From: Flavobacteriales bacterium UBA6772 | GTDB lineage: Bacteria; Bacteroidota; Bacteroidia; Flavobacteriales; UBA7430 | Reading direction: 5' to 3' | Assembly: GCA_002453265.1 (NCBI GenBank) | Contig: DKGK01000086.1 | Span: forward strand, 1-18,756 | Length of the DNA: 18,756 nucleotides | In this document: in pieces, positions 6,571-14,283 of the stretch | How the letters are laid out: the number at the start of each line of letters is the position of its first letter | Numbering within the stretch: the first letter of the stretch is position 1 | Translations under genes and position numbers: made by a program | Notes under the pieces: model-generated | Told to the model about the DNA's origin: nothing | What the model saw: only the letters and a program-made list of their open reading frames with translations | Databases searched by the model: none

Positions 6571-7408
6571 CACATTACTACTCTTGTTTGTTTTCGCTTT
6601 AAGTACTTTTGTTTCAGCTCAGTCTGATAGAAAAATTACTCGAAAAGGAAATACACAATACGAAACAGGTGATTTTGTAGAAGCAGAAGTAAATTATAAA
6701 AAAGCCATTGAGAAAAATGCAAATCTTTTAGAAGCTCAATTTAACTTAGGCGATGCCTTAGCTAAGCAAGAACGTTTTGAAGAAGCTATAGCCTCTTTCG
6801 ATTTAGTAAGTGCTACATCAGAAGATGAAAATCTTAAAGCAAGTGCATTGCATAATAAGGGTAATGTATTGTTACAGCAACAAGATTTAGAGGGTGCAGT
6901 AGAATCTTATAAAGACGCTTTGCGAGTAAATCCTAAAGATCATCAAACTCGTTATAATTACGCTTACGCAAAAAACGCTTTAGAGCAACAGCAACAACAA
7001 GAACAGGAGCAAGAACAAAACGAAGAAAATAAAGACGAGAATAGCGAGGATAACGACGAAAATCAGGAGAATAAAGATAAAGGTGATCAGAAGAATGAAG
7101 ATTCTGAAAACCAAGATCAGGATAAGTCTGAGGAAGAAAACGAAGAGAATAAAGAAGAGCAGCAAGACGAAGGCGAAAATAAAGAAGACGAGTCGGAGCA
7201 AGAGCAGCAAGATAAAGGACAAACCGATGGCGAGGATTCTGAAGAGGAAAAGCAAGAAGAACAGCAAAAACCTAAAGAGAATCAAATGAGTGCGGAAGAA
7301 GCACAGCGATTATTGGATGCCTTAAAACAGGAAGAAAATAAAGTGCAAGCAAAAATTAAAAAGCATAAAATTAAAGGTGCTAAAGTGAAAATTGAAAAAG
7401 ATTGGTAA
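6557..7408 (+). CDS. batC: BatC, periplasmic TPR protein with long Gln/Glu/Asn/Asp tail
   Basis: A 283-residue exported protein. Residues 1-22 are a signal peptide ending SAQ. Residues 25-135 form about three TPR repeats (for example GNTQYETGDFVEAEVNYKKA, 31-50, and KGNVLLQQQDLEGAVESYKDA, 101-121). Residues 143-243 are almost wholly Gln, Glu, Asn, Asp and Lys with some Ser and Gly, and look disordered and highly acidic. The last 40 residues (244-283) return to ordinary sequence with a helical MSAEEAQRLLDALKQEE segment and a basic end. The ATG at 6557 is preferred over a TTG two codons upstream. TPR domains bind other proteins, so it likely scaffolds the Bat complex on the periplasmic side. 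The gene overlaps batB by 14 bases. Confidence 0.9.
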   Translation: MKRNNTLLLLFVFALSTFVSAQSDRKITRKGNTQYETGDFVEAEVNYKKAIEKNANLLEAQFNLGDALAKQERFEEAIASFDLVSATSEDENLKASALHNKGNVLLQQQDLEGAVESYKDALRVNPKDHQTRYNYAYAKNALEQQQQQEQEQEQNEENKDENSEDNDENQENKDKGDQKNEDSENQDQDKSEEENEENKEEQQDEGENKEDESEQEQQDKGQTDGEDSEEEKQEEQQKPKENQMSAEEAQRLLDALKQEENKVQAKIKKHKIKGAKVKIEKDW

Positions 7409-7413
7409 TCCTA

Positions 7414-9147
7414 ATGAAAAAGAATTTACTCCTTTTATTCGTCCTATTTCAGTCTGTGTTACTTGTAGCCCAAACCTTTAGTGCGATTACAAATAAAAAC
7501 AAGGTAGGCTTAAATGAGCAGTTTAATTTAACCTTTAGCTTAAACGCTAGCGGTGACCGTTTTGTAGCACCTAACTTATCTAATTTTACTGTGCTGGCAG
7601 GACCTAGTTCTTCTTCTAGCACAAGCATGATAAATGGTAAAGTAACTAAAGAAACTTCTTATAGTTACCGACTGCGTGCAAAAAAGATGGGTGTATTCAC
7701 AATTTACCCTGCAAAAATAAATGTAAAAGGGAAAAAGTTACAATCGAACTCCCTTTCTGTGCAAGTGCTTAAATCAAGTCCTAAATCGAGTTCAAATAAT
7801 TCTCCGGAAGCCATTGCGAAAAGCAATGTGTTTATAGAATTACACCTTAGTAACTCTAATCCTTATGTAGGAGAACAAATTATTGCGAATTATAAACTTT
7901 ATTTTAGTCAGGAAGTTCGTTCTCCGGAGTTATTAGAAAATCCAACTTATACTGGTTTTTGGCACGAGGAATTCGACTTAGGTAAAAACTATCCTATTAG
8001 TGAGGAATATAGAAAAGGGAAAAAATACCAGGTTGCAACTTTAAAAAAATTAGTTCTTATTCCACAGCGTTCCGGTAAATTACCAATTGCAGGAATGGAT
8101 TTAGAAGTTCCTGTTGCTATCTCTACCAATCAAAGAGATTTTTTTGGGCGTAGAACTTCTCGTATAATTAATATTATTTGTTCTACAGGCGATAAGAATT
8201 TACAAGTTAAGGCATTGCCAAAAGAAGGAAAGCCTTCTAATTTTTCGGGTGCAGTTGGTGTTTTTCAATTTACGACTAAACTCGATAGAGATTCTATTCA
8301 AACCAATGAATCGGCAAATTTATCTTTGCGAATTTCGGGGAATGGAAACATAAGAATGATTGATTTACCAGCGTTTGAAATCCCAAATGATATTGAAGCA
8401 TACGAGCCAAAATACAAAGAAAGTATTAACTTAAAAAATGTTGGTTTATCTGGTTATAAAAGAGAAGAATATTTATTAATTCCCAGAAATAAAGGAACTT
8501 ATAAAATAGGAGGCCTTATTTTTAGCTATTTTAATCCTAGTAAAAAGAAATATATAAGTATAGAAAGTCCTTCGTATACTCTTAGTGTAACAGGCAGTAG
8601 TAAAGGCACTACAACGGCTGTAGTTTTAAATAATATTACCAAAGAGGATGTTTCGTTTATTGGAAAGGATATTTTATATATTAAAACCTCTCTAAAAAAC
8701 TTTAGCACTTCAGAAGTGCTTTTTTACCGTTCTAGTTTGTTTTGGACTCTTCTTTTAGTACCACTATTTTTAGTAATCCTTGTATTTATAATGATGCTTT
8801 TAACAAGAAACTCTATTATTGACATCAAGCAATTACAAAAAGGTTCTGCTAGTAAACAAGCTATAAAGTATTTGAACAAGTCTAAAACAGACTTGCATAC
8901 TACAATAGAAAACTCGCTTCAGTTATTTATGTTTAAAAAGTGGAATCTTAAACGCTCAAAGTTTAATAAGGAGGATATTCTGTCTGTATTAAAGAATAAA
9001 CAAGTTGATGAGATTTTAGTTAACGAGTTTAATCAAATAATTGAAGCTTGTGAAATGGCTCGTTTTACCTCTGTTGAAACGCAAGCTAATGAGCAAGATT
9101 TAAAAGATCAAGCGGTACGTTTAATGGAGAAATTAGAAAATTATTAA
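7414..9147 (+). CDS. batD: BatD, exported beta-domain protein with one membrane helix
   Basis: A 577-residue protein with a signal peptide (1-20, ending LLVAQ), a long extracytoplasmic region (21-435) predicted to be a series of beta-sandwich domains, one membrane helix (about 441-464) and a cytoplasmic helical tail. Features typical of BatD are the N-terminal segment SAITNKNKVGLNEQF (23-37), a Ser-rich linker (64-72 and 121-130) and a repeat of the beta-fold around 283-390. The ATG at 7414 is five bases after batC ends; an upstream in-frame TTG at 7402 would spoil the signal peptide. BatD is a normal member of this operon and should sit in the inner membrane with BatA and BatB. Confidence 0.9.
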   Translation: MKKNLLLLFVLFQSVLLVAQTFSAITNKNKVGLNEQFNLTFSLNASGDRFVAPNLSNFTVLAGPSSSSSTSMINGKVTKETSYSYRLRAKKMGVFTIYPAKINVKGKKLQSNSLSVQVLKSSPKSSSNNSPEAIAKSNVFIELHLSNSNPYVGEQIIANYKLYFSQEVRSPELLENPTYTGFWHEEFDLGKNYPISEEYRKGKKYQVATLKKLVLIPQRSGKLPIAGMDLEVPVAISTNQRDFFGRRTSRIINIICSTGDKNLQVKALPKEGKPSNFSGAVGVFQFTTKLDRDSIQTNESANLSLRISGNGNIRMIDLPAFEIPNDIEAYEPKYKESINLKNVGLSGYKREEYLLIPRNKGTYKIGGLIFSYFNPSKKKYISIESPSYTLSVTGSSKGTTTAVVLNNITKEDVSFIGKDILYIKTSLKNFSTSEVLFYRSSLFWTLLLVPLFLVILVFIMMLLTRNSIIDIKQLQKGSASKQAIKYLNKSKTDLHTTIENSLQLFMFKKWNLKRSKFNKEDILSVLKNKQVDEILVNEFNQIIEACEMARFTSVETQANEQDLKDQAVRLMEKLENY

Positions 9148-9149
9148 AC

Positions 9150-9890
9150 ATGAGATTATTTATTATACTTCTAGTTTTATCGAGTAAATTATTTGCTCAA
9201 TCTCCTGCAGAATTATTCGAAAAAGCTTCTTTAAGCTACGAGGATAAAGAGTATGAATCTGCTATTAAATTATATGAAGAGCTAAAAGAGCTTCCAGTTT
9301 ATTCTTCTGATGTTTATTATAACTTAGCAAATTGCTATTTCAAAACACATCAAAAAGCAAAGGCTGTTTTGTATTACGAAAAGGCTTTAAAAATTGCTCC
9401 TAACGATGAGGATCTATTATTTAATTTAAAACTCGTTCAGTTGCAATTGGTTGATAAATTAGCACAAATTCCACAGCCATTTTACATCAAATGGTTGCTA
9501 AAAGCTCAAAACTTAATGAGTATTGATCAATGGTCAAAAATGGGCCTGACGTTTTTATTTTTATTTTCAATTCTTATTATCTGTTTTTTAATTTCATCAA
9601 ATTACGTGCTTAAGAAAAAACTGTTTATAGGTTTTTCTTTTTCATTAATACTTGGGTTAAAGTCTTTGGGAATGGCTTATTACAGTCATAGTACACTACA
9701 AATAAGTGCGATTTTAATGGAAGCTAATGCTTATGTAAAAAGTGCTCCATCTACCCAAAGTGAAGATTTATTTATTCTTCACGAAGGAACTAAAGTTTTA
9801 GTTTTGGAATCGTTTAATAATTGGACTAAAATTAAACTTTCGGACGGAATGATTGGTTGGCTAGAGAGTAATGTAGTTGAAAAAATATAA
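9150..9890 (+). CDS. batE: BatE, membrane TPR protein with SH3-like C-terminal domain
   Basis: A 246-residue protein that closes the Bat operon. A signal peptide (1-17, ending LFAQ) precedes two to three TPR repeats (about 18-100, with PVYSSDVYYNLANCYFK at 49-65). Two membrane helices follow (about 131-150 and 157-176). A C-terminal SH3b-like domain (about 190-246) has the usual layout of ANAYVKSAPS, an EGTKV turn and the NWTKIKLSDGMIGWL strand pair. SH3b domains often bind peptidoglycan or peptides, so this end may contact the cell wall (inference). It starts two bases after the batD stop. No clear intrinsic terminator follows. Confidence 0.9.
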   Translation: MRLFIILLVLSSKLFAQSPAELFEKASLSYEDKEYESAIKLYEELKELPVYSSDVYYNLANCYFKTHQKAKAVLYYEKALKIAPNDEDLLFNLKLVQLQLVDKLAQIPQPFYIKWLLKAQNLMSIDQWSKMGLTFLFLFSILIICFLISSNYVLKKKLFIGFSFSLILGLKSLGMAYYSHSTLQISAILMEANAYVKSAPSTQSEDLFILHEGTKVLVLESFNNWTKIKLSDGMIGWLESNVVEKI

Positions 9891-10278
9891 GTAGTTTGCT
9901 TGTCCGTTACAATGCAGTACAAAAATCATTTGTGCTAATTCTTTTCCTTGATGAAAAGAATCAAAAAACATAACTTATTTTATTCTTGTGTTTTGATTTT
10001 TAAAGGAACTCATGATTTTCAATTCTGTCTTAACGCTCTAGAAAATTTAAAATGGCTACCAAAATGAACTCACTCGCTTTCCATCGGTTGGCAAGCTCAA
10101 AGAGCATTTTGATACACTCATTTTATACTATTCCTCCTCTAAAAAAAGAGGTATGGAACAAAAAAAGGAAATTTGGAGAAGGGAATGGTTTGTTGGTATT
10201 TATTTAAACGACCGTACTATAGAAATACAATTTTCCAAATATAATCTTACAAACAAGCATAATAAGAAATACCCTAAT
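9891..10278. other. 388-base non-coding stretch between batE and the convergent hydrolase gene, with several inverted repeats
   Basis: No credible gene is present. A perfect 9-base hairpin, ATTCTTTTC/GAAAAGAAT with loop CTTGAT, lies at 9938-9961. A nested imperfect inverted repeat spans 10060-10111, with outer arms CAAAATG/CATTTTG and inner stem 10076-10082/10090-10096 holding one mismatch. A small CCTCT/AGAGG hairpin lies at 10136-10151. None is followed by a T tract, so none is a standard terminator. The wording of the stretch, especially 10060-10111, recalls structured intergenic repeats I have seen in flavobacterial genomes; this is memory, not a search result. Confidence 0.5.
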
Positions 10279-11055
10279 TTAATTCTGCTTAAGAAATTTC
10301 AATACTTTTTTATTGAATTCAAGAGGTTGTTCAATATTAACAACATGCCCACAATTTGGAATTACAACAAGTTTTGACGAAAGGTGATTTTGAACAATCT
10401 TTCTTACTGAAGGTAAAAACATATGATCTTCGTCACCCATAATATAAAGCGTTTTTATACCAGAATCTTTAAACCTAAAAAGGGCTAATAGTGGATTTAC
10501 TTCAGCAACTAAAGTAAACCAACGCTTAAACTCTTTTTGGTAGAGTTTTTTAGCCTCATTAATAAATAAGTTTCTAGACTCTTTATGCGTCTTTCTAGGC
10601 ATTATAGTAAATGCAAATAGTTTGTAGAGTAGTATATAAGGTAATACTGACTTTAGAAGAACGCCAAGTCTCATGAGTAATTGTCCTCTTAAATTGAGTT
10701 TCATTACTGCACCACCCATAATCATGCTTTTAATTTTTTCTGGATAACGTTCTGCTATTTCTCTTATGACGATTGTACCTAAAGAAATCCCTACAAAATG
10801 CGAAGTTTTTATTTTTAAGTGTTCTAAAACATCTACGACTTCATCACTAATAACATCAAAAGAATACGATTTTATTTTCTCGTAAATAGGACTTTTAGAC
10901 TTCCCATGGCCTCTAAGGTCAATTAAAAGTACATTAAAATATTTTTTAAATTCTCTTATCTGCTTATACCAAATAGCACTACTACCGCCCGCACCGTGAA
11001 CAAAGGTTACCCAAGGTGTTTGTTGGTTTAATATATATGTGGTATAGTGAAGCAT
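10279..11055 (-). CDS. Alpha/beta-fold hydrolase
   Basis: A 258-residue cytoplasmic enzyme of the alpha/beta-hydrolase superfamily. The oxyanion-hole segment HGAGGSSAIW is at 20-29, DLRGHGKS at 46-53 and the nucleophile elbow GISLGT at 89-94 with Ser91. The acid is in MGDEDHMF (most likely Asp210) and the catalytic His is His237 in NCGHVVN. The triad is therefore complete. A basic helical lid lies around 120-185. Such proteins include esterases, lipases and C-C bond hydrolases, so the substrate cannot be assigned. No signal peptide is present. It follows the helicase gene by 82 bases on the same strand and may be partly co-transcribed with it. Confidence 0.9.
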   Translation of the reverse strand: MLHYTTYILNQQTPWVTFVHGAGGSSAIWYKQIREFKKYFNVLLIDLRGHGKSKSPIYEKIKSYSFDVISDEVVDVLEHLKIKTSHFVGISLGTIVIREIAERYPEKIKSMIMGGAVMKLNLRGQLLMRLGVLLKSVLPYILLYKLFAFTIMPRKTHKESRNLFINEAKKLYQKEFKRWFTLVAEVNPLLALFRFKDSGIKTLYIMGDEDHMFLPSVRKIVQNHLSSKLVVIPNCGHVVNIEQPLEFNKKVLKFLKQN

Positions 11056-11060
11056 TTGTG

Positions 11061-11081
11061 ATTTATTGACTTACAATAAAT
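11061..11081. repeat. Perfect inverted repeat just upstream of the hydrolase start
   Basis: ATTTATTG and CAATAAAT form 8-base perfect arms around a 5-base spacer, ACTTA. The repeat ends 5 bases before the hydrolase ATG on the minus strand. It could be an operator or a leader hairpin covering the ribosome site. It has no T tract, so it is not a typical terminator for the helicase. Confidence 0.45.
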
Positions 11082-11137
11082 GAAAATAAAATAGGAGTAG
11101 AGCTGCTATTTAGTTGCTTTAAGCCCTGCTCTTCTAA

Positions 11138-12439
11138 CTATCTACGTCTGTTTCTGTTTTCAGAACCATTGCGATCTGAAGAACCCGAATTTCTTCTATC
11201 TGATGGTTTTCTAGTCGAAGAACCGGAATCATTTCCAGCTTTTGGTCTACTATGATTTCTTTGTCCTCTAGTAGGTGTTTTTTTAGTAGGTAACTCTTCT
11301 ACTTCATCAGCAAAAGGATGTGTTGTTACTACAGGTATTTTTTGATCAATTAGTTTTTGAATATCTTTTAAATAAGCTCTTTCTTCAATATCGCAAAAAG
11401 AAATAGCAACACCAGAATTTTTCGCTCTTCCTGTTCTACCAATTCGGTGAACATAGGTTTCTGGAATATTAGGAAGGTCGTAGTTTATTACTAATTCTAA
11501 CTGACTAACATCAATACCTCTGGCGGCAATGTCTGTAGCAATAAGTACTCTAATTTCTCTGTTCTTAAAGTTTTCTAAAGCTCTTTGTCTGGCACCCTGA
11601 GATTTATTCCCATGGATAGCTTCTGCTTTTATTTGAGATTTATCTAACTGCTTAACAATTTTGTTCGCTCCGTGCTTAGTCCTCGAAAAAACCAATACAG
11701 AATCAATGTCATTTTCTTGAATTAAATGAATCAAGAGATTTGTTTTGCTTTTTTTACTAACATAATAAAGAGCTTGTTCAACTTTTTCTGCGGTTGCTTG
11801 CTCTGGTTTAATAGTAACCTTTTCTGGATCTCCTAAAATAGCTTTAGAAAGTTTTAGAATAGATTGCGGCATAGTAGCCGAGAAAAATAATGATTGTCTC
11901 TTCTTAGGAAGTACAGCAATCACCTTCTTTATGTCGTTTATAAAGCCCATATCTAACATATGATCGGCCTCATCTAAAACGCAGTATTTCACATCCTTTA
12001 GAGATATATAACCCTGGTTCATTAAATCTAAAAGTCTCCCTGGTGTAGCAACTAAAATATCCACCCCATTGCGTAGTGCATTTGTTTGTGAGCTTTGTTT
12101 AACTCCACCAAAAATAACGGTGTTGTTTACGCCAGCAAACTTACCGTATTTGGTGCAGTTTTCTCCAATTTGTATAGCTAACTCTCTGGTTGGAGTAACT
12201 ATAAGTGCCTGAACTTTTTTCCGTCCAGGACTCTCGCCTCTATCATTATGTATGTGCTGAATGATTGGAATAGAAAAAGCAGCTGTTTTTCCTGTTCCTG
12301 TTTGTGCACAACCTAACAAGTCTTTTCTATTTAATAAAATAGGAATTGACTGTTCTTGAATAGGGGTAGGGTTTGTATATCCTTCAGCGTCTAGAGCTTT
12401 AAGAATTGGTTCGATAATACCGAGGTCTTTAAATGTCAT
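11138..12439 (-). CDS. rhlE: DEAD-box ATP-dependent RNA helicase, RhlE type
   Basis: A 433-residue cytoplasmic RNA helicase that unwinds or remodels RNA using ATP. All core motifs are present: Q motif (TPIQEQSIP, 25-33), motif I AQTGTGKT (45-52), Ia PTRELA (83-88), TPGR (132-135), II DEAD (156-159), III SAT (187-189), V ATDIAARGID (301-310) and VI HRIGRTGR (331-338). The last 60 residues form a disordered tail rich in Arg, Ser, Gly and Asn, typical of RhlE-like proteins and likely to bind RNA. The start at 12439 gives the standard N-terminus (Met-Thr-Phe-Lys-Asp-Leu-Gly). A consensus -7 box lies 18 bases upstream. Such helicases often act in ribosome assembly or cold adaptation; the specific target here is unknown. 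Confidence 0.93.
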   Translation of the reverse strand: MTFKDLGIIEPILKALDAEGYTNPTPIQEQSIPILLNRKDLLGCAQTGTGKTAAFSIPIIQHIHNDRGESPGRKKVQALIVTPTRELAIQIGENCTKYGKFAGVNNTVIFGGVKQSSQTNALRNGVDILVATPGRLLDLMNQGYISLKDVKYCVLDEADHMLDMGFINDIKKVIAVLPKKRQSLFFSATMPQSILKLSKAILGDPEKVTIKPEQATAEKVEQALYYVSKKSKTNLLIHLIQENDIDSVLVFSRTKHGANKIVKQLDKSQIKAEAIHGNKSQGARQRALENFKNREIRVLIATDIAARGIDVSQLELVINYDLPNIPETYVHRIGRTGRAKNSGVAISFCDIEERAYLKDIQKLIDQKIPVVTTHPFADEVEELPTKKTPTRGQRNHSRPKAGNDSGSSTRKPSDRRNSGSSDRNGSENRNRRR

Positions 12440-12456
12440 ATTGTATAGCTAGGTTG

Positions 12457-12464
12457 CAAATATA
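12457..12464 (-). promoter_or_regulatory. Candidate -7 promoter box for the helicase
   Basis: On the minus strand this reads TATATTTG, an exact match to TAnnTTTG. Transcription would start near 12450, giving a short leader of about a dozen bases before the ATG at 12439. No clear TTTG -33 partner is seen. Confidence 0.45.
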
Positions 12465-12558
12465 AGCCATTAGTTTGGATAATTCTTTTTAAAATTTTTA
12501 TCCTAATTTATAATTTTTTTGTCTTTTTATTTCCGCTTTTAAGTGGCATATTTGGATC

Positions 12559-13017
12559 ATGAATTTAAGCCTAGACTTTAAAGTAAACTTACACGAGTAT
12601 TGTGTTTTACTTGTTCAAGATAAATTAAATGTATTAAAGCAACAAATAGCTGCAAGAAAACAGGATTTAGAATCTGCTTCAAAAAGTTCTGCAGGAGATA
12701 AACACGAGACTTCTAGAGCCATGATTCACCTAGAACAAGAAAAGTTGGGCTTGCAGTTTATAGAAGTTGAAAAACAAAGTCACTTACTTGCTCAAATTGC
12801 TATAAAAGAGCATGTAAATTTTCAATCTGGTACTTTAATTTACACACCAAAAGCTTTATTTTATATTGCGGTAGGTCTAGGCAAAATAACTTTTAAAAAT
12901 AATGAAGTTTATGTTATTTCGCCCATTTCTCCTTTGGCACAAGCTTTCTTAAATTCTAAGTCATTAGAAAACGTAAGTTTTCAAACGAGTAATTATTCCA
13001 TTCTTTCTATAGTTTAA
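12559..13017 (+). CDS. GreA/GreB-like protein (coiled coil plus FKBP-like domain)
   Basis: A 152-residue protein with the two-part plan of Gre transcript-cleavage factors. Residues 13-80 are a helical hairpin, whose turn reads SSAGDKHET (43-51). This matches the tip GDLKE of GreA, so Asp47 and Glu50 sit where GreA has its two acidic residues that help RNA polymerase cleave backtracked RNA. Residues 90-152 resemble the C-terminal FKBP-like domain: a GTLIYTP strand (91-97), GLGKI (106-110) and YVISPISPLAQAFLN (118-132), which parallels the SPLGKALLGK segment of GreA. Overall similarity to true GreA is low. Proteins of this type are, as I recall, sometimes mislabelled as 3-oxoacyl-ACP synthases; no such active site is present. 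It lies 10 bases before the transporter gene and probably shares its mRNA. Confidence 0.65.
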   Translation: MNLSLDFKVNLHEYCVLLVQDKLNVLKQQIAARKQDLESASKSSAGDKHETSRAMIHLEQEKLGLQFIEVEKQSHLLAQIAIKEHVNFQSGTLIYTPKALFYIAVGLGKITFKNNEVYVISPISPLAQAFLNSKSLENVSFQTSNYSILSIV

Positions 13018-13027
13018 ATATCCAATC

Positions 13028-14227
13028 ATGACTCAAGGACAAAAATCATCGTTCGAATTTATTGCTTTAATGGCATCTTTAATGGCTATGTCAGCCTTAG
13101 CAATAGATGCGATTTTACCTGCTATGTCTACTATTGGACAGGTAATCGGAATTTCTAACACTCAAGACAATCAATTATTAATAACCATGATTTTTTTAGG
13201 TCTTGGTTTTGGACAGCTTATATTTGGTCCTTTATCGGATAGTTTTGGTCGTAAACCCTTGGTTTATTTTGGTTTTATAATTTTTATTGCAGCCAGTTTT
13301 GTTTGTGTTTTTTCTACTTCTTTAGAGATGATAATTTTTGGAAGAATTTTACAAGGTATAGGATTGTCTGCTCCTAAAACCATAAGTTATTCTATGATAA
13401 GAGATTCTTTTCAGGGAAATGAAATGGCTAAGGTGATGTCTTTTGTAACGGTTGTTTTTATTATCGTACCTACTTTAGCTCCTGCTTTGGGGAAATACAT
13501 AATGGAAGTTTACAACTGGCAAGCCATATTTTACTTTCAGTTAATTTTCTGTATTCTCCTAGCAGTTTGGTTTTCTATAAGACAGAAAGAGACTCTTACT
13601 ACAGAAAATAAAATTCCTTTTACGCGTCGTTTATTTGTTAGTGGATTTTTAGAGCTCATAAAGTATAAATCAACCTTAGTTTATACCATTATTTCTGGAG
13701 TTATTATGGGGTCGTTTATGCTGTATTTGAGTTCTTCACAACAAATTTTTCAAAATCAATATGGTTTGGTAGATGAGTTTCCTTACATATTTGCTGGATT
13801 AGCGATTTCTTTTGGTGCTTCAACTTTCCTTAATGGTCGTTTAGTTATGAAATACGGAATGGAAAAATTGATTCGAATTTCGCTTACAGGTTATACACTT
13901 TCTTCTTTAGTCTATTTAGTTGTGTTTTATAATCAAGTAAACCCATCTATTGAGGTATTGTTGTTGTTCTTGTTTTTACAGTTTTTATCTCTTGGCTTTT
14001 TATTCGGAAATTTAAAATCTATTAGCTTACAACCAATTGGTCATATTGCGGGTATTGGTGCTGCTTTAACAGGATTTATATCTATGCTATTTGCCGTGCC
14101 TATCGGAACATTTATTGGAACGTTTATCTCTGTATCTGCTTACCCAATGTTTGTGGGCTTCTTTTGTTGTGGCTTATTTTCCCTAGTCTTTTACTCTTTT
14201 TACAAACGATCTAAGTTTTCGGTCTAA
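13028..14227 (+). CDS. MFS drug efflux transporter, Bcr/CflA type
   Basis: A 399-residue inner-membrane protein with about twelve hydrophobic helices and a central cytoplasmic loop near 185-200. MFS motif A, GPLSDSFGRKP (67-77), lies between helices 2 and 3. Helix 1 carries the conserved acidic residue in ALAIDAILPA (Asp27), and the RDSFQGNEMAKVMS stretch (from Arg125) is typical of the Bcr/CflA subgroup, which exports drugs such as bicyclomycin, chloramphenicol or sulfonamides by proton antiport. The actual substrate is unknown. It follows the Gre-like gene by 10 bases and is followed directly by a strong terminator. Confidence 0.9.
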   Translation: MTQGQKSSFEFIALMASLMAMSALAIDAILPAMSTIGQVIGISNTQDNQLLITMIFLGLGFGQLIFGPLSDSFGRKPLVYFGFIIFIAASFVCVFSTSLEMIIFGRILQGIGLSAPKTISYSMIRDSFQGNEMAKVMSFVTVVFIIVPTLAPALGKYIMEVYNWQAIFYFQLIFCILLAVWFSIRQKETLTTENKIPFTRRLFVSGFLELIKYKSTLVYTIISGVIMGSFMLYLSSSQQIFQNQYGLVDEFPYIFAGLAISFGASTFLNGRLVMKYGMEKLIRISLTGYTLSSLVYLVVFYNQVNPSIEVLLLFLFLQFLSLGFLFGNLKSISLQPIGHIAGIGAALTGFISMLFAVPIGTFIGTFISVSAYPMFVGFFCCGLFSLVFYSFYKRSKFSV

Positions 14228-14230
14228 GCA

Positions 14231-14269
14231 AAAAAAAGGCTTTTACTCACAGAGTAAAAGCCTTTTTTT
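14231..14269. terminator. Bidirectional rho-independent terminator
   Basis: GGCTTTTACTC and GAGTAAAAGCC pair perfectly around the loop ACA. The stem extends into seven A/T pairs, so a run of at least seven T residues follows the GC stem on each strand. It lies 3 bases after the transporter stop and 14 bases before the ribH stop, and should end transcription of both convergent units. Confidence 0.93.
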
Positions 14270-14283
14270 AATTTAGAAACTGA

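Noticed and set aside
6980..7285. Minus-strand open frame of about 100 codons, almost all Leu, Phe and Ile
   Set aside because: It is the mirror of the Gln/Glu/Lys-rich part of batC; the hydrophobic composition is forced by the coding strand.
7083..7289. Plus-strand Lys/Arg-rich open frame inside batC
   Set aside because: Out-of-frame reading of the same low-complexity DNA, with no support for expression.
10153..10377. Plus-strand open frame of 74 codons downstream of batE
   Set aside because: Its second half is antisense to the end of the well-supported hydrolase gene, its first half covers hairpin-rich non-coding DNA, and the peptide has no recognisable domain or signal.
11086..11132. Possible terminator after the helicase (AGAGC/GCTCT arms around a long loop)
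   Set aside because: Only five paired bases with a loop of more than 20 and an interrupted T-rich tail; too weak to call.
12547..12554. CATATTTG just before the Gre-like gene as a promoter box
   Set aside because: It would place the transcription start at or after the ATG, and it misses the first consensus base; possible only if the mRNA is leaderless.
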